A program made the position numbers and the translations under genes. A model generated the notes under the pieces. That model did no database searches and had not been told where the DNA came from. It worked only from the letters and a program-made list of their open reading frames with translations. From an uncultured Pseudomonadota bacterium (GTDB lineage Bacteria > Desulfobacterota > Desulfobulbia > Desulfobulbales > Desulfurivibrionaceae), in contig CALMMG010000002.1 in assembly GCA_937868185.1 (NCBI GenBank), positions 27,269-91,268 on the forward strand: a stretch of DNA of 64,000 nt, given 5' to 3'. Positions 11,856 through 22,738 of the stretch are shown here, piece by piece (the stretch's first letter is position 1; every line of letters begins with the position of its first letter).

Positions 11856-12329
11856 TTACAGCTTTTCGCTGAGATTCGCTTCAACAACAAAAGAACCATC
11901 AGCGGTTTCGAATGGAATAACAATTGTTGGCGCCTTGGAATAATAGGAAATTTCTACCCCTTTGCCAACGACCATGTTGGGGGTGGCCAGCTCAAATTTG
12001 TGATCAAGTTTGGCCAACTGGGCCTTGGCGCCACCACAGATCATATTGGTCAGCTCGCCAACAGCGTCAACAACTTCATCGTCAATCTTTGCTTTGGCAT
12101 CTTCCATCAGCATGTTGGCGACAATTTTCAGGATGCATTTTTCCGTAAAACTCACGATCATGCAGCCGGTGATCTCTTTGGAGGTCATGCCGATGATTCC
12201 GGTAACCTCACCATACGAGGTGGTGCCGTCTTTCAGCCGGGGTTTTTGCGGAGTTACTTGGGTCTGCGCCATTGTTTCAAGAACATTTTTGGCAGCATTT
12301 AAGAATGGATTTATGAATTCTGCTTTCAT
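11856..12329 (-). CDS. CheX-like chemotaxis phosphatase family protein
   Basis: MKAEFINPFLNAAKNVLETMAQ..., DDEVVDAVGELTNMICGGAKAQL (CheX/CheC-type helix); start set at MKAEF inside ORF 11856-12353. Confidence 0.8.
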   Translation of the reverse strand: MKAEFINPFLNAAKNVLETMAQTQVTPQKPRLKDGTTSYGEVTGIIGMTSKEITGCMIVSFTEKCILKIVANMLMEDAKAKIDDEVVDAVGELTNMICGGAKAQLAKLDHKFELATPNMVVGKGVEISYYSKAPTIVIPFETADGSFVVEANLSEKL

Positions 12330-12592
12330 GAATGGCTGCTCACGATTGTGCAACTGATTATCGAAAAAGTATTAGTTTAACTTGCGGGATATCCCTTGAA
12401 TTGTCAAGGCCCTTTTGGTGCGCTTAAGGTCAAGTGACCCGATCTTTCGCCTCTCCGTGAGAAAGGAAGCATGACAACCATTTTTTATTCTTGCTGCGTC
12501 CATTGGCGTTAAAGTGAGTTTATGCATGAAATGCATTTGAAAACAGATTAAAATATCAAATCACGATCTAACTTGTCGTTATTACAATAGAT

Positions 12593-12610
12593 ATCGGTAG
12601 TTGTACCGAT
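12593..12610. promoter_or_regulatory. Perfect 7-bp inverted repeat upstream of gltA
   Basis: ATCGGTA-GTTG-TACCGAT, just downstream of a TACAAT (-10-like, 12583-12588). Confidence 0.4.
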
Positions 12611-12637
12611 GAGGTTCAATCTTCCGGGTAGGAGGCA

Positions 12638-14047
12638 GTGATGGAGGCAAAAGAAAGGATGAACATATCCCGGCAATTTTCACGGGAGTTGCCCGTTGCC
12701 GGGAGAATCACGAATTTTGACGAGGTTGTTTCCGGCTATGAGGCCAAAGATGCTTTGCTTGAGGCGGAGCGCTGCCTGCAATGCAAAAAACCAAAATGCC
12801 GTGAGGGCTGCCCCATCCATAACGATATCCCCGGCTTTATCAGGCTGTTGCGGGAAGGCAAGATCGAGGAGGCATACTGGAAGGATCGTGAAACCAACTC
12901 GCTACCCGCTATCTGTTCGCGGGTCTGTCCCCATGAATTTCAGTGTGAGGGACATTGTATCCGGGGGAAAAAGGGTGAGCCGGTGGCCATTGGCATGCTC
13001 GAGCGCTATATCGTTGACTGGATGGTGGCCAACAACAAGAATCTGCTCCAGCCCTGTGCCCTGCCGAAGGGGAAAAAAGTGGCTATTGTCGGTTCTGGCC
13101 CGGCCGGAATGTCGGCGGCCTATTATCTTGCCCATGAAGGATATCATTGCACAATTTTTGAATCCCTCCCCGTTTTTGGCGGCATGCTGGCTGTGGGCAT
13201 TCCGGCCTATCGTTTGCCACGCCAGGTTATTGCCGCAGAATGCGAGGCCTTGAAAAACTGCGGGGTGACTTTGGTGCATGGGGTGACCATTGGCAAGGAT
13301 AAAACCCTGCTGGATTTGCGGGATGAGGGTTTTGCTGCGGTGTTTCTTGGGCCCGGCGCCCACTTAAGTCGCAAGTTGGGTGTGGATGGAGAAGATCTTG
13401 ACGGGGTGGTGCATGGGGTTGATTACCTGCGCAAGGTTAATGTGGGCGAAAAGCTAACTCTCGGGAAAAATGTGGTGGTGGTCGGCGGCGGGAACGTGGC
13501 TATCGACTGCGCCCGTACTGCTTTGCGCACCGGCTCTGACAATGTCTTTATCCTCTATCGGCGTTCCAAGGCAGAGATGCCCGCCTCCCAGGCGGAAATC
13601 CACCATCTTGAGGAAGAAGGTGTACGCATCGAGATGCTGGCTGCCCCGGTTGCGATCCATGGCGAGAACGGCAGGCTGAGCAAGATCGAGTGCATCCGCA
13701 TGGAGCTTGGCGCCTGCGATGCCTCAGGGCGTTGTCGGCCTGTGCCGAAAGAAGGATCGAATTTCATGCTTGCCGCTGATGCCATTATCCCGGCGATCAG
13801 CCAGGATGTTGATATTACGGCTGGCTCTGGTCTTGATCTGGCATTGAGCCGCTGGGGAACTTATGTGGTGGATGAGATTACCATGCAAACCTCAGAGGAG
13901 TGGATCTTTGCGGCAGGTGATGCGGTGCTTGGACCTCAGACCGTGGCCAAGGCCGTGTACCAGGCCAAAGAGGCTGCTGAGTCCATCAAGCGATATCTTG
14001 AGGGCAAGGACCTCAAAGAAGGGCGTACAGGCTTTTCCCTCGAGTAA
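12638..14047 (+). CDS. gltA: NADPH-dependent glutamate synthase small-subunit-type flavoprotein (GltA/GltD)
   Basis: ERCLQCKKPKCREGCPIHNDIPGFIRLL Fe-S domain, VAIVGSGPAGMSAAYYLA, VVVVGGGNVAIDCARTALR. Confidence 0.93.
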   Translation: MMEAKERMNISRQFSRELPVAGRITNFDEVVSGYEAKDALLEAERCLQCKKPKCREGCPIHNDIPGFIRLLREGKIEEAYWKDRETNSLPAICSRVCPHEFQCEGHCIRGKKGEPVAIGMLERYIVDWMVANNKNLLQPCALPKGKKVAIVGSGPAGMSAAYYLAHEGYHCTIFESLPVFGGMLAVGIPAYRLPRQVIAAECEALKNCGVTLVHGVTIGKDKTLLDLRDEGFAAVFLGPGAHLSRKLGVDGEDLDGVVHGVDYLRKVNVGEKLTLGKNVVVVGGGNVAIDCARTALRTGSDNVFILYRRSKAEMPASQAEIHHLEEEGVRIEMLAAPVAIHGENGRLSKIECIRMELGACDASGRCRPVPKEGSNFMLAADAIIPAISQDVDITAGSGLDLALSRWGTYVVDEITMQTSEEWIFAAGDAVLGPQTVAKAVYQAKEAAESIKRYLEGKDLKEGRTGFSLE

Positions 14048-14070
14048 CATTTTTTGTGCGACGAACTGCG

Positions 14071-14110
14071 TAAAAAGCCCCATCGGTGCAAAACCGGTGG
14101 GGCTTTTTAT
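14071..14110 (+). terminator. Rho-independent terminator after gltA
   Basis: AAAAAGCCCCATCGGTGCAAAACCGGTGGGGCTTTTT. Confidence 0.85.
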
Positions 14111-14230
14111 ATTAGGTGCAGATGGGGATTTTGAGAAGAATTTACCTGAGGGAAGTGATAGCAAGTCAGCTTAAATGCTAATGGGTCTCATCGTGATAAA
14201 AATTCTTTGTTTGGGAAATCACCAGTCGGA

Positions 14231-16063
14231 TTAGCGATGGAAATTTGTGGCCAGGCTCATGCTTGCAACATATTGGCTAACGCCGCCGGAGATGTGATTG
14301 GCCACGCCGGCAAGGTAGGTTTCATCTTTGAGGCGTTTTTCCTCCTCCGGGTTGCTCAAAAAAGCGATTTCGGTGAGGATGGCAGGCATCTGGGCACCGA
14401 TGAGCACAACAAAAGGTGCCTTCTTGACTCCGAGATTGGAGACAGTGCTGAATTTTTTATTCAAGCCGCTCACCATTTCTTCCTGAACCAGGCCAGCCAA
14501 TTTCAGGGATTCGTTTATTTTTGAATTCTGCATGAGATCCAGGAGGATGGATTGCAGGTCACTGATCTGCTTGGCTGAGGTGGCGTTTTCCATGGCCGCG
14601 AGACGCATGGCGTCCTTGTTGCTGGCCAGGTCAAGGACATAGGTTTCGATGCCCCGGGCTTCATGGTTAGGCGCGGCGTTCACATGGATGGAAAGGAACA
14701 GATCGGCTTCCTTCGCATTGGCTATGGCCGTTCGTTCTTCCAAGGGGATGAAGACATCACGGTCACGGGTGAGGATAACCTCGCAGCCAAGCTTTTCCCT
14801 GAGAATCTTGGCTACCCTGAGGGCGACATCAAGGACGATGTCTTTTTCCTTGAGGCCGCTAGGGCTGCAGGTGCCAGGATCTTTACCGCCATGGCCTGGA
14901 TCAATCACGATCTTTTTGATGCCTAAGCCGAGCTGTCGTGCCAGGGAGGGGGGCTCTGTCTTGGTTGCCAAGCGCCCCTTTTTCCCCTTGTCTGCGATTT
15001 TCTCCTTGCTTCCACGCTTCTCCGTTTTCTCAGGGGAGGCATCGCTGCTCATCACATCAATGACCACCCGGAAGGGATCAGCAAGGGTGAAAACCTTATA
15101 ATTAGAAATATTGGACTGGGTATCAAGGACAACGCGCACTGTTTTTGGATCAAACTGGGCATTTCTGACCCGCCGCAAAAGGCCGTCTTCAATGGGAATG
15201 GTACTGATGGTGTCGGGGCTAAGGCGGCAGTTTTCCAGATCAATGTAAATTCTCCGCGGGGAAGCCTCATTTCCGGTAAGCGTCTGGTGTTTGAACGTCA
15301 CCGGGGCAGAGGTCTCGACAACCAGGCGGGTATAGCGGTTGTTGGACCAGTGGTGGATGGGCAGTACTGTTGCCAAGCCGGTTTTTGGCGCGGTATGCTC
15401 TTGGTGCTGCGGTTCACTGGCGGCCGGTTGCGGGGAGATACATTTTTCTCCGGGCGCGTCTTTATCTGCAATCGGACTAGGCGTGGTCGTTGTGTGCTTG
15501 ATCTGTAACAATTGTTCTTGTGCGGCGGCGGCCATGTCACCTTCGGGATAAATGGCGATAATTTTTGTATAGGCCCGCGCTGCTTTGCCCGGGTCCTTTT
15601 TGTCGGTAAGATAGATGGTGCCCAGAATAAAAAAGGCGTCATCGGCCAGAGCATTTCCCGCATAGTGGGAGCTCAGCTCTTCGTAGGAAGCAATGGCTTG
15701 GTCAAGATCCTTGGCTTTGCCGGACTGCTTGTACATGGTCTGGTAGATTTTCCCCAGCATGTATAGCGCTTTAGGGGCAACCTGATGGTCGGGTGCGGCT
15801 TTGTATATGCTGCGGAAGGCGGTAACGGAGGTGAGCAGACTGTTCCGGTCATTGCCCTTGTCGCTGGCAGTCAGATCCTGATAGTAGGCTTTGGCCTGCC
15901 CGTATTGTCTGGTGATATCATCCTGGTCTGGATCCGGTCCGGCCCAGACCGTGGTGGTGAACAAGAGCAGCAGGAGAATCCAGAGCAAAAAACGCGGGGA
16001 AATGCGTTTTCCTTGCGGGGGCTTGGATGCTCGGTCTGCATATCGTTTACTCTTACTCCACAT
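14231..16063 (-). CDS. N-acetylmuramoyl-L-alanine amidase (TPR-like N-terminus, AMIN domain, Amidase_3)
   Basis: [41 protein letters not shown]-like [19 protein letters not shown]...RVVIDV. Confidence 0.93.
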   Translation of the reverse strand: MWSKSKRYADRASKPPQGKRISPRFLLWILLLLLFTTTVWAGPDPDQDDITRQYGQAKAYYQDLTASDKGNDRNSLLTSVTAFRSIYKAAPDHQVAPKALYMLGKIYQTMYKQSGKAKDLDQAIASYEELSSHYAGNALADDAFFILGTIYLTDKKDPGKAARAYTKIIAIYPEGDMAAAAQEQLLQIKHTTTTPSPIADKDAPGEKCISPQPAASEPQHQEHTAPKTGLATVLPIHHWSNNRYTRLVVETSAPVTFKHQTLTGNEASPRRIYIDLENCRLSPDTISTIPIEDGLLRRVRNAQFDPKTVRVVLDTQSNISNYKVFTLADPFRVVIDVMSSDASPEKTEKRGSKEKIADKGKKGRLATKTEPPSLARQLGLGIKKIVIDPGHGGKDPGTCSPSGLKEKDIVLDVALRVAKILREKLGCEVILTRDRDVFIPLEERTAIANAKEADLFLSIHVNAAPNHEARGIETYVLDLASNKDAMRLAAMENATSAKQISDLQSILLDLMQNSKINESLKLAGLVQEEMVSGLNKKFSTVSNLGVKKAPFVVLIGAQMPAILTEIAFLSNPEEEKRLKDETYLAGVANHISGGVSQYVASMSLATNFHR

Positions 16064-18695
16064 CGGTCAGCCTTTTGAGTTCATAGAGGAGGTCCAGGGC
16101 CTCCCGGGGCGACAGTCCATCGGGATTGATCTCTCGCAACCTGAGCGAAGCAGGAGATTCTCCCCCGCCGAACAGGGAGAGCTGGCCAGATTGCTGGAGC
16201 TTCTTTTTTCTCGGCGAGGTGGCGATACGCGGTTCTCCCTGGCGGTTGAATTCTCCCTGTTCGATATTATGCAATAATTCCTTGGCTCTGGCAACCACCT
16301 TCGCTGGAACTCCGGCCAAGGCGGCAACCTGTATGCCGTAGCTGCGGTTGGTTCCGCCCGGGAGAAGTTTATGCAGAAAAATGATGGTGTCGTTCCACTC
16401 CCGCACCGCGATGTTGTAATTTTTGACCCGGTTGTTGGTGACGGCCAGCTCGGTCAGCTCATGGTAGTGGGTGGCGAAGATGGTCTTGACCCCTTTGCCG
16501 TTTTTGTTGACCAGCTCTTCGGCAACGGCCCAGGCAATGGAAAGGCCGTCAAAGGTGGAGGTGCCGCGGCCGATTTCATCGAGGATCACCAGGCTCCGCT
16601 GGGTGGCGTTGTTGAGGATATTGGCGGTTTCATTCATCTCCACCATGAAGGTGGACTGGCCGCGGCGTAGATTGTCCGAGGCCCCGACCCGAGTGAAGAT
16701 GCGATCCACTACCCCGATTTCCGCTGCGGCGGCAGGGACGAAGCTGCCCATCTGGGCCATGAGGGTGATGAGCGCAGTCTGCCGCAGTACTGTTGATTTG
16801 CCTGCCATGTTGGGGCCGGTGATGATCAGAACCTCTTCGCTCTCCTGATCAAGATGGATATCGTTGGGCACAAAGCGGCCAGGCGGCAGGGCGCGTTCGA
16901 TTACGGGATGGCGGCCTTCCTTGATGATAATCGCCTCACCCGCAGTGACCACGGGTTTGCTGTAACGGTATTTTTGGGCAGCCTCGGCCAGACAGCAGAA
17001 AAAATCGATTTGCGCCACCCCTGCCGCGGCCTGCAAAATCCGGGAGGATTCCGCCGCCACCGTCGCGCGGATCGTGGTAAACAGCCGGTATTCCAGCTCC
17101 AAGCGCTTGTCGTGGGCGCCCAACACCTTTTCTTCAAACTCTTTGAGTTCCTGGGTAATGAAGCGTTCGGCGTTGACCAGCGTCTGTTTGCGGATGAAGT
17201 CGTTGGGGACATGGGCAAGCTGGCCGCGGCTTATTTCGATATAGTAGCCAAAGATCTTGTTGAAGCCGATCTTCAGGTTGCTGATGCCGGTGCGTGCCCG
17301 TTCCCGGGCCTCAAGGCCGAGGATCAGTGCCTTGCCGTCGCGTAGCAGGCTGACCAGTTCGTCAAGCTCTGCGTTGTAACCAGGCTTGATGAGATTGCCT
17401 TCTCGCAAGGAACCCGGAGCATCCTCGCGGATTCCGGTTTCCAACAGGAGACGAAGCTCGGCAAGCTCATCCACTGTACCGAGGTCAGCCAGCAGACTAG
17501 TGGCCCCGGCCAGTTTTTCTTTAAGTTGGGGCAGTTGGGCCAGGGAGCACTTAAGAGCCGCGAGATCGCGGGCATTGGCTGATCCCAGCACCACCCGGCC
17601 ATTCAAACGTTCCAGGTCATAGACCTTGGTCAGCAGTTCCCGGAGATCCTCCCGCAACTGGGGGGCGAGGTAGAGCTGTTCCACCGTGTCCAACCGTTGC
17701 CGGATGGTTGCAACATCCTGCAGGGGAAACAACAGATTCTTTTTGAGCAGTCTTGCCCCCATGGGGGTTTCGCACAGATCGAGGGTGTCCAGCAGCGAGC
17801 CCTCTCGGGCGCCGCCGGTTATGGTCTGGGTGAGCTCCAGATTGCGGCGGGAGGACTCATCCATGAGCAAGACGTGGTCGAATTCGATGGGGGTAAGCTG
17901 TTCGATGTGATCCAGGGCGGTCTTCTGGGTTTTTTGCAGGTAGAGGAGCAGACCGCCTGCTGCACCAATCCCGGCCTTCATTTCCTCGCAGCCGAATCCG
18001 GCCAGATTGGCCACGCGAAAATGTTCCAGCAGCCTCTGCCGCGCCATTTCAGGCTGGAAATCGGCGGGCGACCGTCTGGTAAGGCAGCTTTGGGGCAGAT
18101 AGGTCAGCAGTTCGTTCGCCAGGCTCGAATCCTCACCGGTCTCTTCGGGCAGCAGGATTTCCGAGGGGGCCAACCTGCCGAGTTCATCCAGCAGAGCGGC
18201 GAGATCATCCCGCTCGCTCACCAGAAACTCGCCGGTGGAAAGATCGAGCAGGCTTAACCCCCAGATTTTGCCTTTCTGGCAGATGGCGGCCAGATAACGG
18301 TTGTCCTTGTCGCTCAGTAGCTGCTCGTCGGTGACGAGCCCAGGGGTGACCACCCTGACCACCTCGCGCCGGACCACGCCCTTGGCCTCTTTAGGATCCT
18401 CCACCTGCTCGCAGATCGCTACCTTGAACCCCGCCTTGATCATCTTGGCTAGATAGGAGGAAACCGCGTGGTAAGGGATTCCGCAGAGTGGGATCCGGTT
18501 TTCGTCATCCTTGCTATTTCTGGAGGTGAGGGTGATGCCCAGCACCTTGGAGGCGGTTACGGCATCATCAAAGAACATCTCGTAGAAATCGCCCAGCCGG
18601 TAGAACAGAATGGCATCCTGATGCTGTGCCTTGATTGCAAGGTACTGCTGCATCATGGGGGTGATTTTAACGGAAGCGGGTGTGGTGTTGGTCAT
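16053..18695 (-). CDS. mutS: DNA mismatch repair protein MutS
   Basis: [53 protein letters not shown]; start set at [17 protein letters not shown]. Confidence 0.98.
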   Translation of the reverse strand: MTNTTPASVKITPMMQQYLAIKAQHQDAILFYRLGDFYEMFFDDAVTASKVLGITLTSRNSKDDENRIPLCGIPYHAVSSYLAKMIKAGFKVAICEQVEDPKEAKGVVRREVVRVVTPGLVTDEQLLSDKDNRYLAAICQKGKIWGLSLLDLSTGEFLVSERDDLAALLDELGRLAPSEILLPEETGEDSSLANELLTYLPQSCLTRRSPADFQPEMARQRLLEHFRVANLAGFGCEEMKAGIGAAGGLLLYLQKTQKTALDHIEQLTPIEFDHVLLMDESSRRNLELTQTITGGAREGSLLDTLDLCETPMGARLLKKNLLFPLQDVATIRQRLDTVEQLYLAPQLREDLRELLTKVYDLERLNGRVVLGSANARDLAALKCSLAQLPQLKEKLAGATSLLADLGTVDELAELRLLLETGIREDAPGSLREGNLIKPGYNAELDELVSLLRDGKALILGLEARERARTGISNLKIGFNKIFGYYIEISRGQLAHVPNDFIRKQTLVNAERFITQELKEFEEKVLGAHDKRLELEYRLFTTIRATVAAESSRILQAAAGVAQIDFFCCLAEAAQKYRYSKPVVTAGEAIIIKEGRHPVIERALPPGRFVPNDIHLDQESEEVLIITGPNMAGKSTVLRQTALITLMAQMGSFVPAAAAEIGVVDRIFTRVGASDNLRRGQSTFMVEMNETANILNNATQRSLVILDEIGRGTSTFDGLSIAWAVAEELVNKNGKGVKTIFATHYHELTELAVTNNRVKNYNIAVREWNDTIIFLHKLLPGGTNRSYGIQVAALAGVPAKVVARAKELLHNIEQGEFNRQGEPRIATSPRKKKLQQSGQLSLFGGGESPASLRLREINPDGLSPREALDLLYELKRLTDVE

Positions 18696-18913
18696 AAGTG
18701 TTCGAGAAGGGGATGTTCCTTGCGCTGCGTTGCGCCTGCGGAAACGGTCATACTGCCGCCCTGCAGCGATTGATAGGAGGTTTTTCGCCAAAAGTCAAGC
18801 GTCGGCCGCAAATTTACGGCGTTAGTATTGAAATTGGTGTGCTGATACGCTAGGGTAGAGCGTCAACCGGGATGGTGGAACTGGATGTTTTTTTTAAGAA
18901 TCAGGAGGAAGAT

Positions 18914-19885
18914 ATGGGCTGGAAAGGATTGTTGGTTGTGGGTGCGGCGCTGTTGCTTGGCGCAGGCTATGTGTCGGCAGAGGTTATCACCATTGATAAG
19001 GAGCCGATACAGCTTGTGGAGCTGCGCAAGGGTTATGAGGCGGAACTGAAAACCGCAGCCACCCCGGACGAGCTTGCAAAGGTTCAGGAGGAACATGAGC
19101 AGGCCAAGAAAAATCTTTCCAAGTCTGAGGGATACTCCCAGAAGCTTTCTCTCCTGGAAGAGGCGAAGAAGAAAGAGATCGAGGCGATCAATGCCAAATA
19201 TCTCAAGGAGCAGGAAAAGATAGACGTCGCAACCCGCAAGTCCATTGACGAGAAATATGAAAAGAAGATTGCGGAGTTGAAGAACCGAAGTGTGGCAAAG
19301 ACCAGCAGCAGTTATCAGGCCAAGTTGGAGAAATTGGAAAAGGAGCTCATCGGCAAGAATGATTTGGCTGGGGCTCTCATGGTGCAGAGCGAGCGCAGGA
19401 AGATGAGTGGTGCTCCCGCCGTTGCGACCCCGATCGCCGCCGCGCCGGTTGCTGCGCCGTCATCAACTCCCGTGGTGGCTTCCGCCAGCGGGAAGGGCAA
19501 GGACAACCAGGGCCATGTGAGTTCGGTCCGCGGGCTTGCTGGTGCCGAAGGCAACACCTCCAACAATATCTACACCTTTACCCTGGACAGGATCAGCGGC
19601 CAGGCAAAGCTGGTTTTTTACGGCTATGGTAGCCGTTCTGGCAACACCTTCGGTAAGGTGTATCTGATCGGCCCGGATGGGAGTCGCACCGAGGTGGCCA
19701 AGTGGCGGCCCGATCTTCTCAAGGGGCCAAAGTTTGCGGACATCAAGTCCTATACCGACGTGCAGCCGATCAGTGCCGATATTTCAAGCCAGGTCAAGCA
19801 GCCCGGCCAATACCGGGTGGAATTTCAGTACACCGATGGCGATGAGGCCCTCAACATCTACCGGGTAGAGATCCAGACCCTGTAA
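18914..19885 (+). CDS. Exported coiled-coil protein with C-terminal beta-rich domain, unknown function
   Basis: AGGAGG before ATG at 18914; signal peptide MGWKGLLVVGAALLLGAGYVSA; long K/E coiled coil; NIYTFTLDRISGQAKLVFYGYGSRSGNTFGKVYLIGPDG C-terminal domain. Confidence 0.75.
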   Translation: MGWKGLLVVGAALLLGAGYVSAEVITIDKEPIQLVELRKGYEAELKTAATPDELAKVQEEHEQAKKNLSKSEGYSQKLSLLEEAKKKEIEAINAKYLKEQEKIDVATRKSIDEKYEKKIAELKNRSVAKTSSSYQAKLEKLEKELIGKNDLAGALMVQSERRKMSGAPAVATPIAAAPVAAPSSTPVVASASGKGKDNQGHVSSVRGLAGAEGNTSNNIYTFTLDRISGQAKLVFYGYGSRSGNTFGKVYLIGPDGSRTEVAKWRPDLLKGPKFADIKSYTDVQPISADISSQVKQPGQYRVEFQYTDGDEALNIYRVEIQTL

Positions 19886-19910
19886 TCTCCAGTTTCTGGC
19901 GTTAAGCATT

Positions 19911-19947
19911 CAGCCCCGACAGCGGAAAACCGCTGCCGGGGTTTTTT
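19911..19947 (+). terminator. Rho-independent terminator
   Basis: CCCCGACAGCGGAAAACCGCTGCCGGGGTTTTTT. Confidence 0.85.
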
Positions 19948-20431
19948 ATGGGGTTTGAAATTCCGGCAGCAGCCGGGCGAAGGTGTTGTTGATGTGTTCC
20001 GGGATGGTGCGCACCTCGGCCAGCACGGTCATGTAATTGTGGTCCCCATGCCAGCGCGGCACGATATGCCAGTGCAGATGGGAGGCTACGCCTGCGCCAG
20101 CCACCTCGCCCAGGTTTAGGCCGATATTGAAGCCGTCCGGTTTGAGCTGGCGCCGCAGGATTGCTGTGCAACGTTGGAGCATGGCGGCCAGGGCGTTGCT
20201 TTCCGCACTGCTCAGCTCGCCGATATCCGCCACATGCCGGGCCGGGGCCACCAGCAGATGGCCGTTGGCGTAGGGGAAACGATTCATAAGCACGACCAGG
20301 AGCCGATCACGGTAGAGGATAAGGTCTTCGACGGAATGGGCCGAATCTGGCGCAGCGCAGAAAAAACAGCCCTTGGTGGCGGTCTTGGTCTCGATATATT
20401 CCATCCGCCAGGGCGTCCAGAGGGTTTTCAT
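19946..20431 (-). CDS. HIT family hydrolase (Ap4A-phosphorylase-like)
   Basis: CFFCAAPDSAHSVEDLILYRDRLLVVLMNRFPYANGHLLVAPARHVADIGEL...HLHWHIVPRW HxHxH motif. Confidence 0.93.
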   Translation of the reverse strand: MKTLWTPWRMEYIETKTATKGCFFCAAPDSAHSVEDLILYRDRLLVVLMNRFPYANGHLLVAPARHVADIGELSSAESNALAAMLQRCTAILRRQLKPDGFNIGLNLGEVAGAGVASHLHWHIVPRWHGDHNYMTVLAEVRTIPEHINNTFARLLPEFQTP

Positions 20432-20928
20432 AGCTTGGCCTGAATCTGATAAATTTGACCTTGCAGGGTTTCTCCGACCTTAAGAATGGCAAAGGTGCCA
20501 CCTCCCCCGGCATAGCCCGTGCCGGTGAAACTGCCTGGGTTGATGTAGAGAATTCCGCCCAGGCGGTGGCAGACGGGCCTGTGGGTGTGGCCGTACACAA
20601 TGCAGTCCGCTTCCGGAAAGATCTCGATTAGGCGTTGCTCAAAATCATAGGTGTTGCCGGCGCGATGGATTAGGCCGATGGTGAAGCCGCCCACCTGTAT
20701 TTCCTTGTGGGTCGGCAGGTGCTGGCAGGCCGAGGCTGAGCACATATTGCCGTGTACCGCATGCACCTCTTTGCCGGGAAATACTGTGAGGATTGCCGGG
20801 TCAGTGAGGTCTCCGGCATGGAGGATTATGTCCGCATCATGGAAGCAGGCCTCCGCAATCTTTTTGAAGGTCTCGGTGGGCCGGGCGAGATGTGTATCGG
20901 AGAGGATGCCAATCTTCACAGGATTCAT
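20428..20928 (-). CDS. YfcE/MJ0936-family metallophosphodiesterase
   Basis: KIGILSDTHL, ILHAGDLTD, AVHGNM, VYGHTHRP. Confidence 0.92.
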   Translation of the reverse strand: MNPVKIGILSDTHLARPTETFKKIAEACFHDADIILHAGDLTDPAILTVFPGKEVHAVHGNMCSASACQHLPTHKEIQVGGFTIGLIHRAGNTYDFEQRLIEIFPEADCIVYGHTHRPVCHRLGGILYINPGSFTGTGYAGGGGTFAILKVGETLQGQIYQIQAKL

Positions 20929-21065
20929 AGTTTGAGCGTTGCACAAGCTTAGGGTCTAGAACTCTCGGAATTGCCTGGTGCTACGAATATTTTAGTGTAG
21001 CCGAGAATGGCCACAAATCTCAAGCAGAGAAAAAGAGCTCTGTCGGCAGGCACCTCGGAAAAAGT

Positions 21066-21389
21066 CTATAGGGTAAGGAATGGTTGCAGCATCGCCTCGG
21101 CCTGCGCCGCTGAGATGCCGGCAAGAATAAGGCGTTTGTCGCGGCTGGCTACGCCGCTGGCAAGGGTCACGGCCGTTTTGGGAATTTTAAAGAGCTTGGC
21201 CAAGAACTGGATCACCGCTGCGTTTGCCTTGCCATCCACCGGCGGAGAAGTGATGCAGAGTTTGACCGCATCGCCGTGGAGACCGACGATGCGGGTGCGG
21301 GATGCTTTGGGCTGTACATGGATGGACAGGCTGACCGAGGTGCCGTCAGACTGCCCCCGCAGATAGGTCAAATCAGAGGGGTGATTCAT
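21066..21389 (-). CDS. DUF167/YggU family protein
   Basis: VSLSIHVQPKASRTRIVGLHGDAVKLCITSPPVDGKANAAVIQFLAKLFKIPKTAVTLASG; start set at MNHPSDL. Confidence 0.92.
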   Translation of the reverse strand: MNHPSDLTYLRGQSDGTSVSLSIHVQPKASRTRIVGLHGDAVKLCITSPPVDGKANAAVIQFLAKLFKIPKTAVTLASGVASRDKRLILAGISAAQAEAMLQPFLTL

Positions 21390-22290
21390 CGGGGTCGAAA
21401 TGATTCGCCTTCTTTTTTTTGGCATCATCCAGGCTTCCGGCGAAGGAAACAGAGGGTTCGTGGCTTTCCAGAGGATCTTCAAGATGGAAAGCCATATCGC
21501 CGTCAAGGTCGGGGAGAATGGCATCTGTGTCCTCTTCCTCATCCATGATCAGCATGTCTTTTCGGGCGGCGAGTGATGACGGCAGGGAAATGTCCTGGGA
21601 GGCAAAATCGTTCTCAGGTTCCACCTGCATGTTGCCTAGACTGCTGTCCGGAATGTCGATCTTGACGTAGAGGTCAGTAAGGTCGTCTTCCTCGGCGGCG
21701 GCTAGAGTGTCCTCCTGTTGTTGCCGCCCGGGTTCCGGTTCGGCTGTGGCTCGGCTCCGGGGGGTACCGCCATAGATGTTGCTGCGCTGGGGTTCCTGCT
21801 GGCGGGGTGTCGAGGAACTGAAATGAGTCGATGCCCGTGTAGTGTCGGCGGGTTCTGTGTCCAGCATGTGCAGGTAGGATTTCAGCTGTTGGCGCAGGTC
21901 ATCTCTGGCCTGTTCCCGCAGCGATTTCAGGTTCTCGATTTTTCCTTTCAGCTCGGCAATCTCGCGATTGGCCTCTTCCCGACGGAGGTGCGCTTCTTCC
22001 TTGGCCTCGGCTACGATGGCGTCAGCCTCTTCCCGGCTTTTTTCCTTCATCCCGTCGGCGACATTCTGGGCTGCGATGATGGCACTCTGGAAAGATTTCT
22101 GCTGGTTCTGGTAGGTGGCCAGATCCTTTTCCATGGTTTCCAGCCGTCCTTTGAGTTTCTGGTTTTCTTCGGAAACCGCCTGGTAGGCCGAGGCGATTTT
22201 TTCCAGAAAATCGTCGACCTCTTCAACATCAAAGCCGCGAAAACGGACATGGAACTGCTGGGATTGGATGTCTTGGGCTGAGAGTATCAT
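21373..22290 (-). CDS. divIVA: DivIVA domain protein with long acidic low-complexity tail
   Basis: MILSAQDIQSQQFHVRFRGFDVEEVDDFLEKIASAYQAV. Confidence 0.93.
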   Translation of the reverse strand: MILSAQDIQSQQFHVRFRGFDVEEVDDFLEKIASAYQAVSEENQKLKGRLETMEKDLATYQNQQKSFQSAIIAAQNVADGMKEKSREEADAIVAEAKEEAHLRREEANREIAELKGKIENLKSLREQARDDLRQQLKSYLHMLDTEPADTTRASTHFSSSTPRQQEPQRSNIYGGTPRSRATAEPEPGRQQQEDTLAAAEEDDLTDLYVKIDIPDSSLGNMQVEPENDFASQDISLPSSLAARKDMLIMDEEEDTDAILPDLDGDMAFHLEDPLESHEPSVSFAGSLDDAKKKKANHFDPDESPL

Positions 22291-22374
22291 GCCTCGGCTC
22301 CTTGTGTGTGCCTCAAAGATTGATGGTCTCGTAAAATGGGAACGAAGACAGAGGTCTGGAACACAACTTGATAA

Positions 22375-22674
22375 TTACCCCATGGTGCTCGCCAGGTGCT
22401 GTAAGGTGGGAACCAGAAAACTTCGCAAAAAGATCAGGGCGAGAATAAGGATCATGGGGGAAAGATCGAGCCCGCCGCCAAAAATCGGCACCACCCTGCG
22501 GATGCGGGAGAGCGCCGGTTCGGTGATCTCGTAAAGAAAACGGACAATGGGGTTGTAAGGGTCGGCGTTCACCCAGGAAATGATAGCCCTGCCAATAATG
22601 ACCCACATGTAGGCGCTTAAGGCAAAGTCCAGCAGGGTGGCCAGGGCGCCTAAAAAATTACCGATGACAAACAT
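22375..22674 (-). CDS. YggT family membrane protein
   Basis: YMWVIIGRAIISWVNADPYNPIVRFLYEITEPALSRIRRVVP. Confidence 0.93.
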   Translation of the reverse strand: MFVIGNFLGALATLLDFALSAYMWVIIGRAIISWVNADPYNPIVRFLYEITEPALSRIRRVVPIFGGGLDLSPMILILALIFLRSFLVPTLQHLASTMG

Positions 22675-22738
22675 AGCACTCCTCTTTGCTGAGAAAAAAG
22701 TAAACCGGTTGCGCTACTGCACTAAAAGCCCGGTCGGG

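Noticed and set aside
14111-14230. Spacer after the gltA terminator examined for tRNA or small RNA
   Set aside because: No cloverleaf, no second terminator, no conserved element recognised
20963-21006. Inverted repeat TCTCGG...CCGAGA with inner CTAC/GTAG between yfcE-like and DUF167 genes
   Set aside because: Short interrupted stems with an asymmetric bulge and no U tract; not distinguishable from chance
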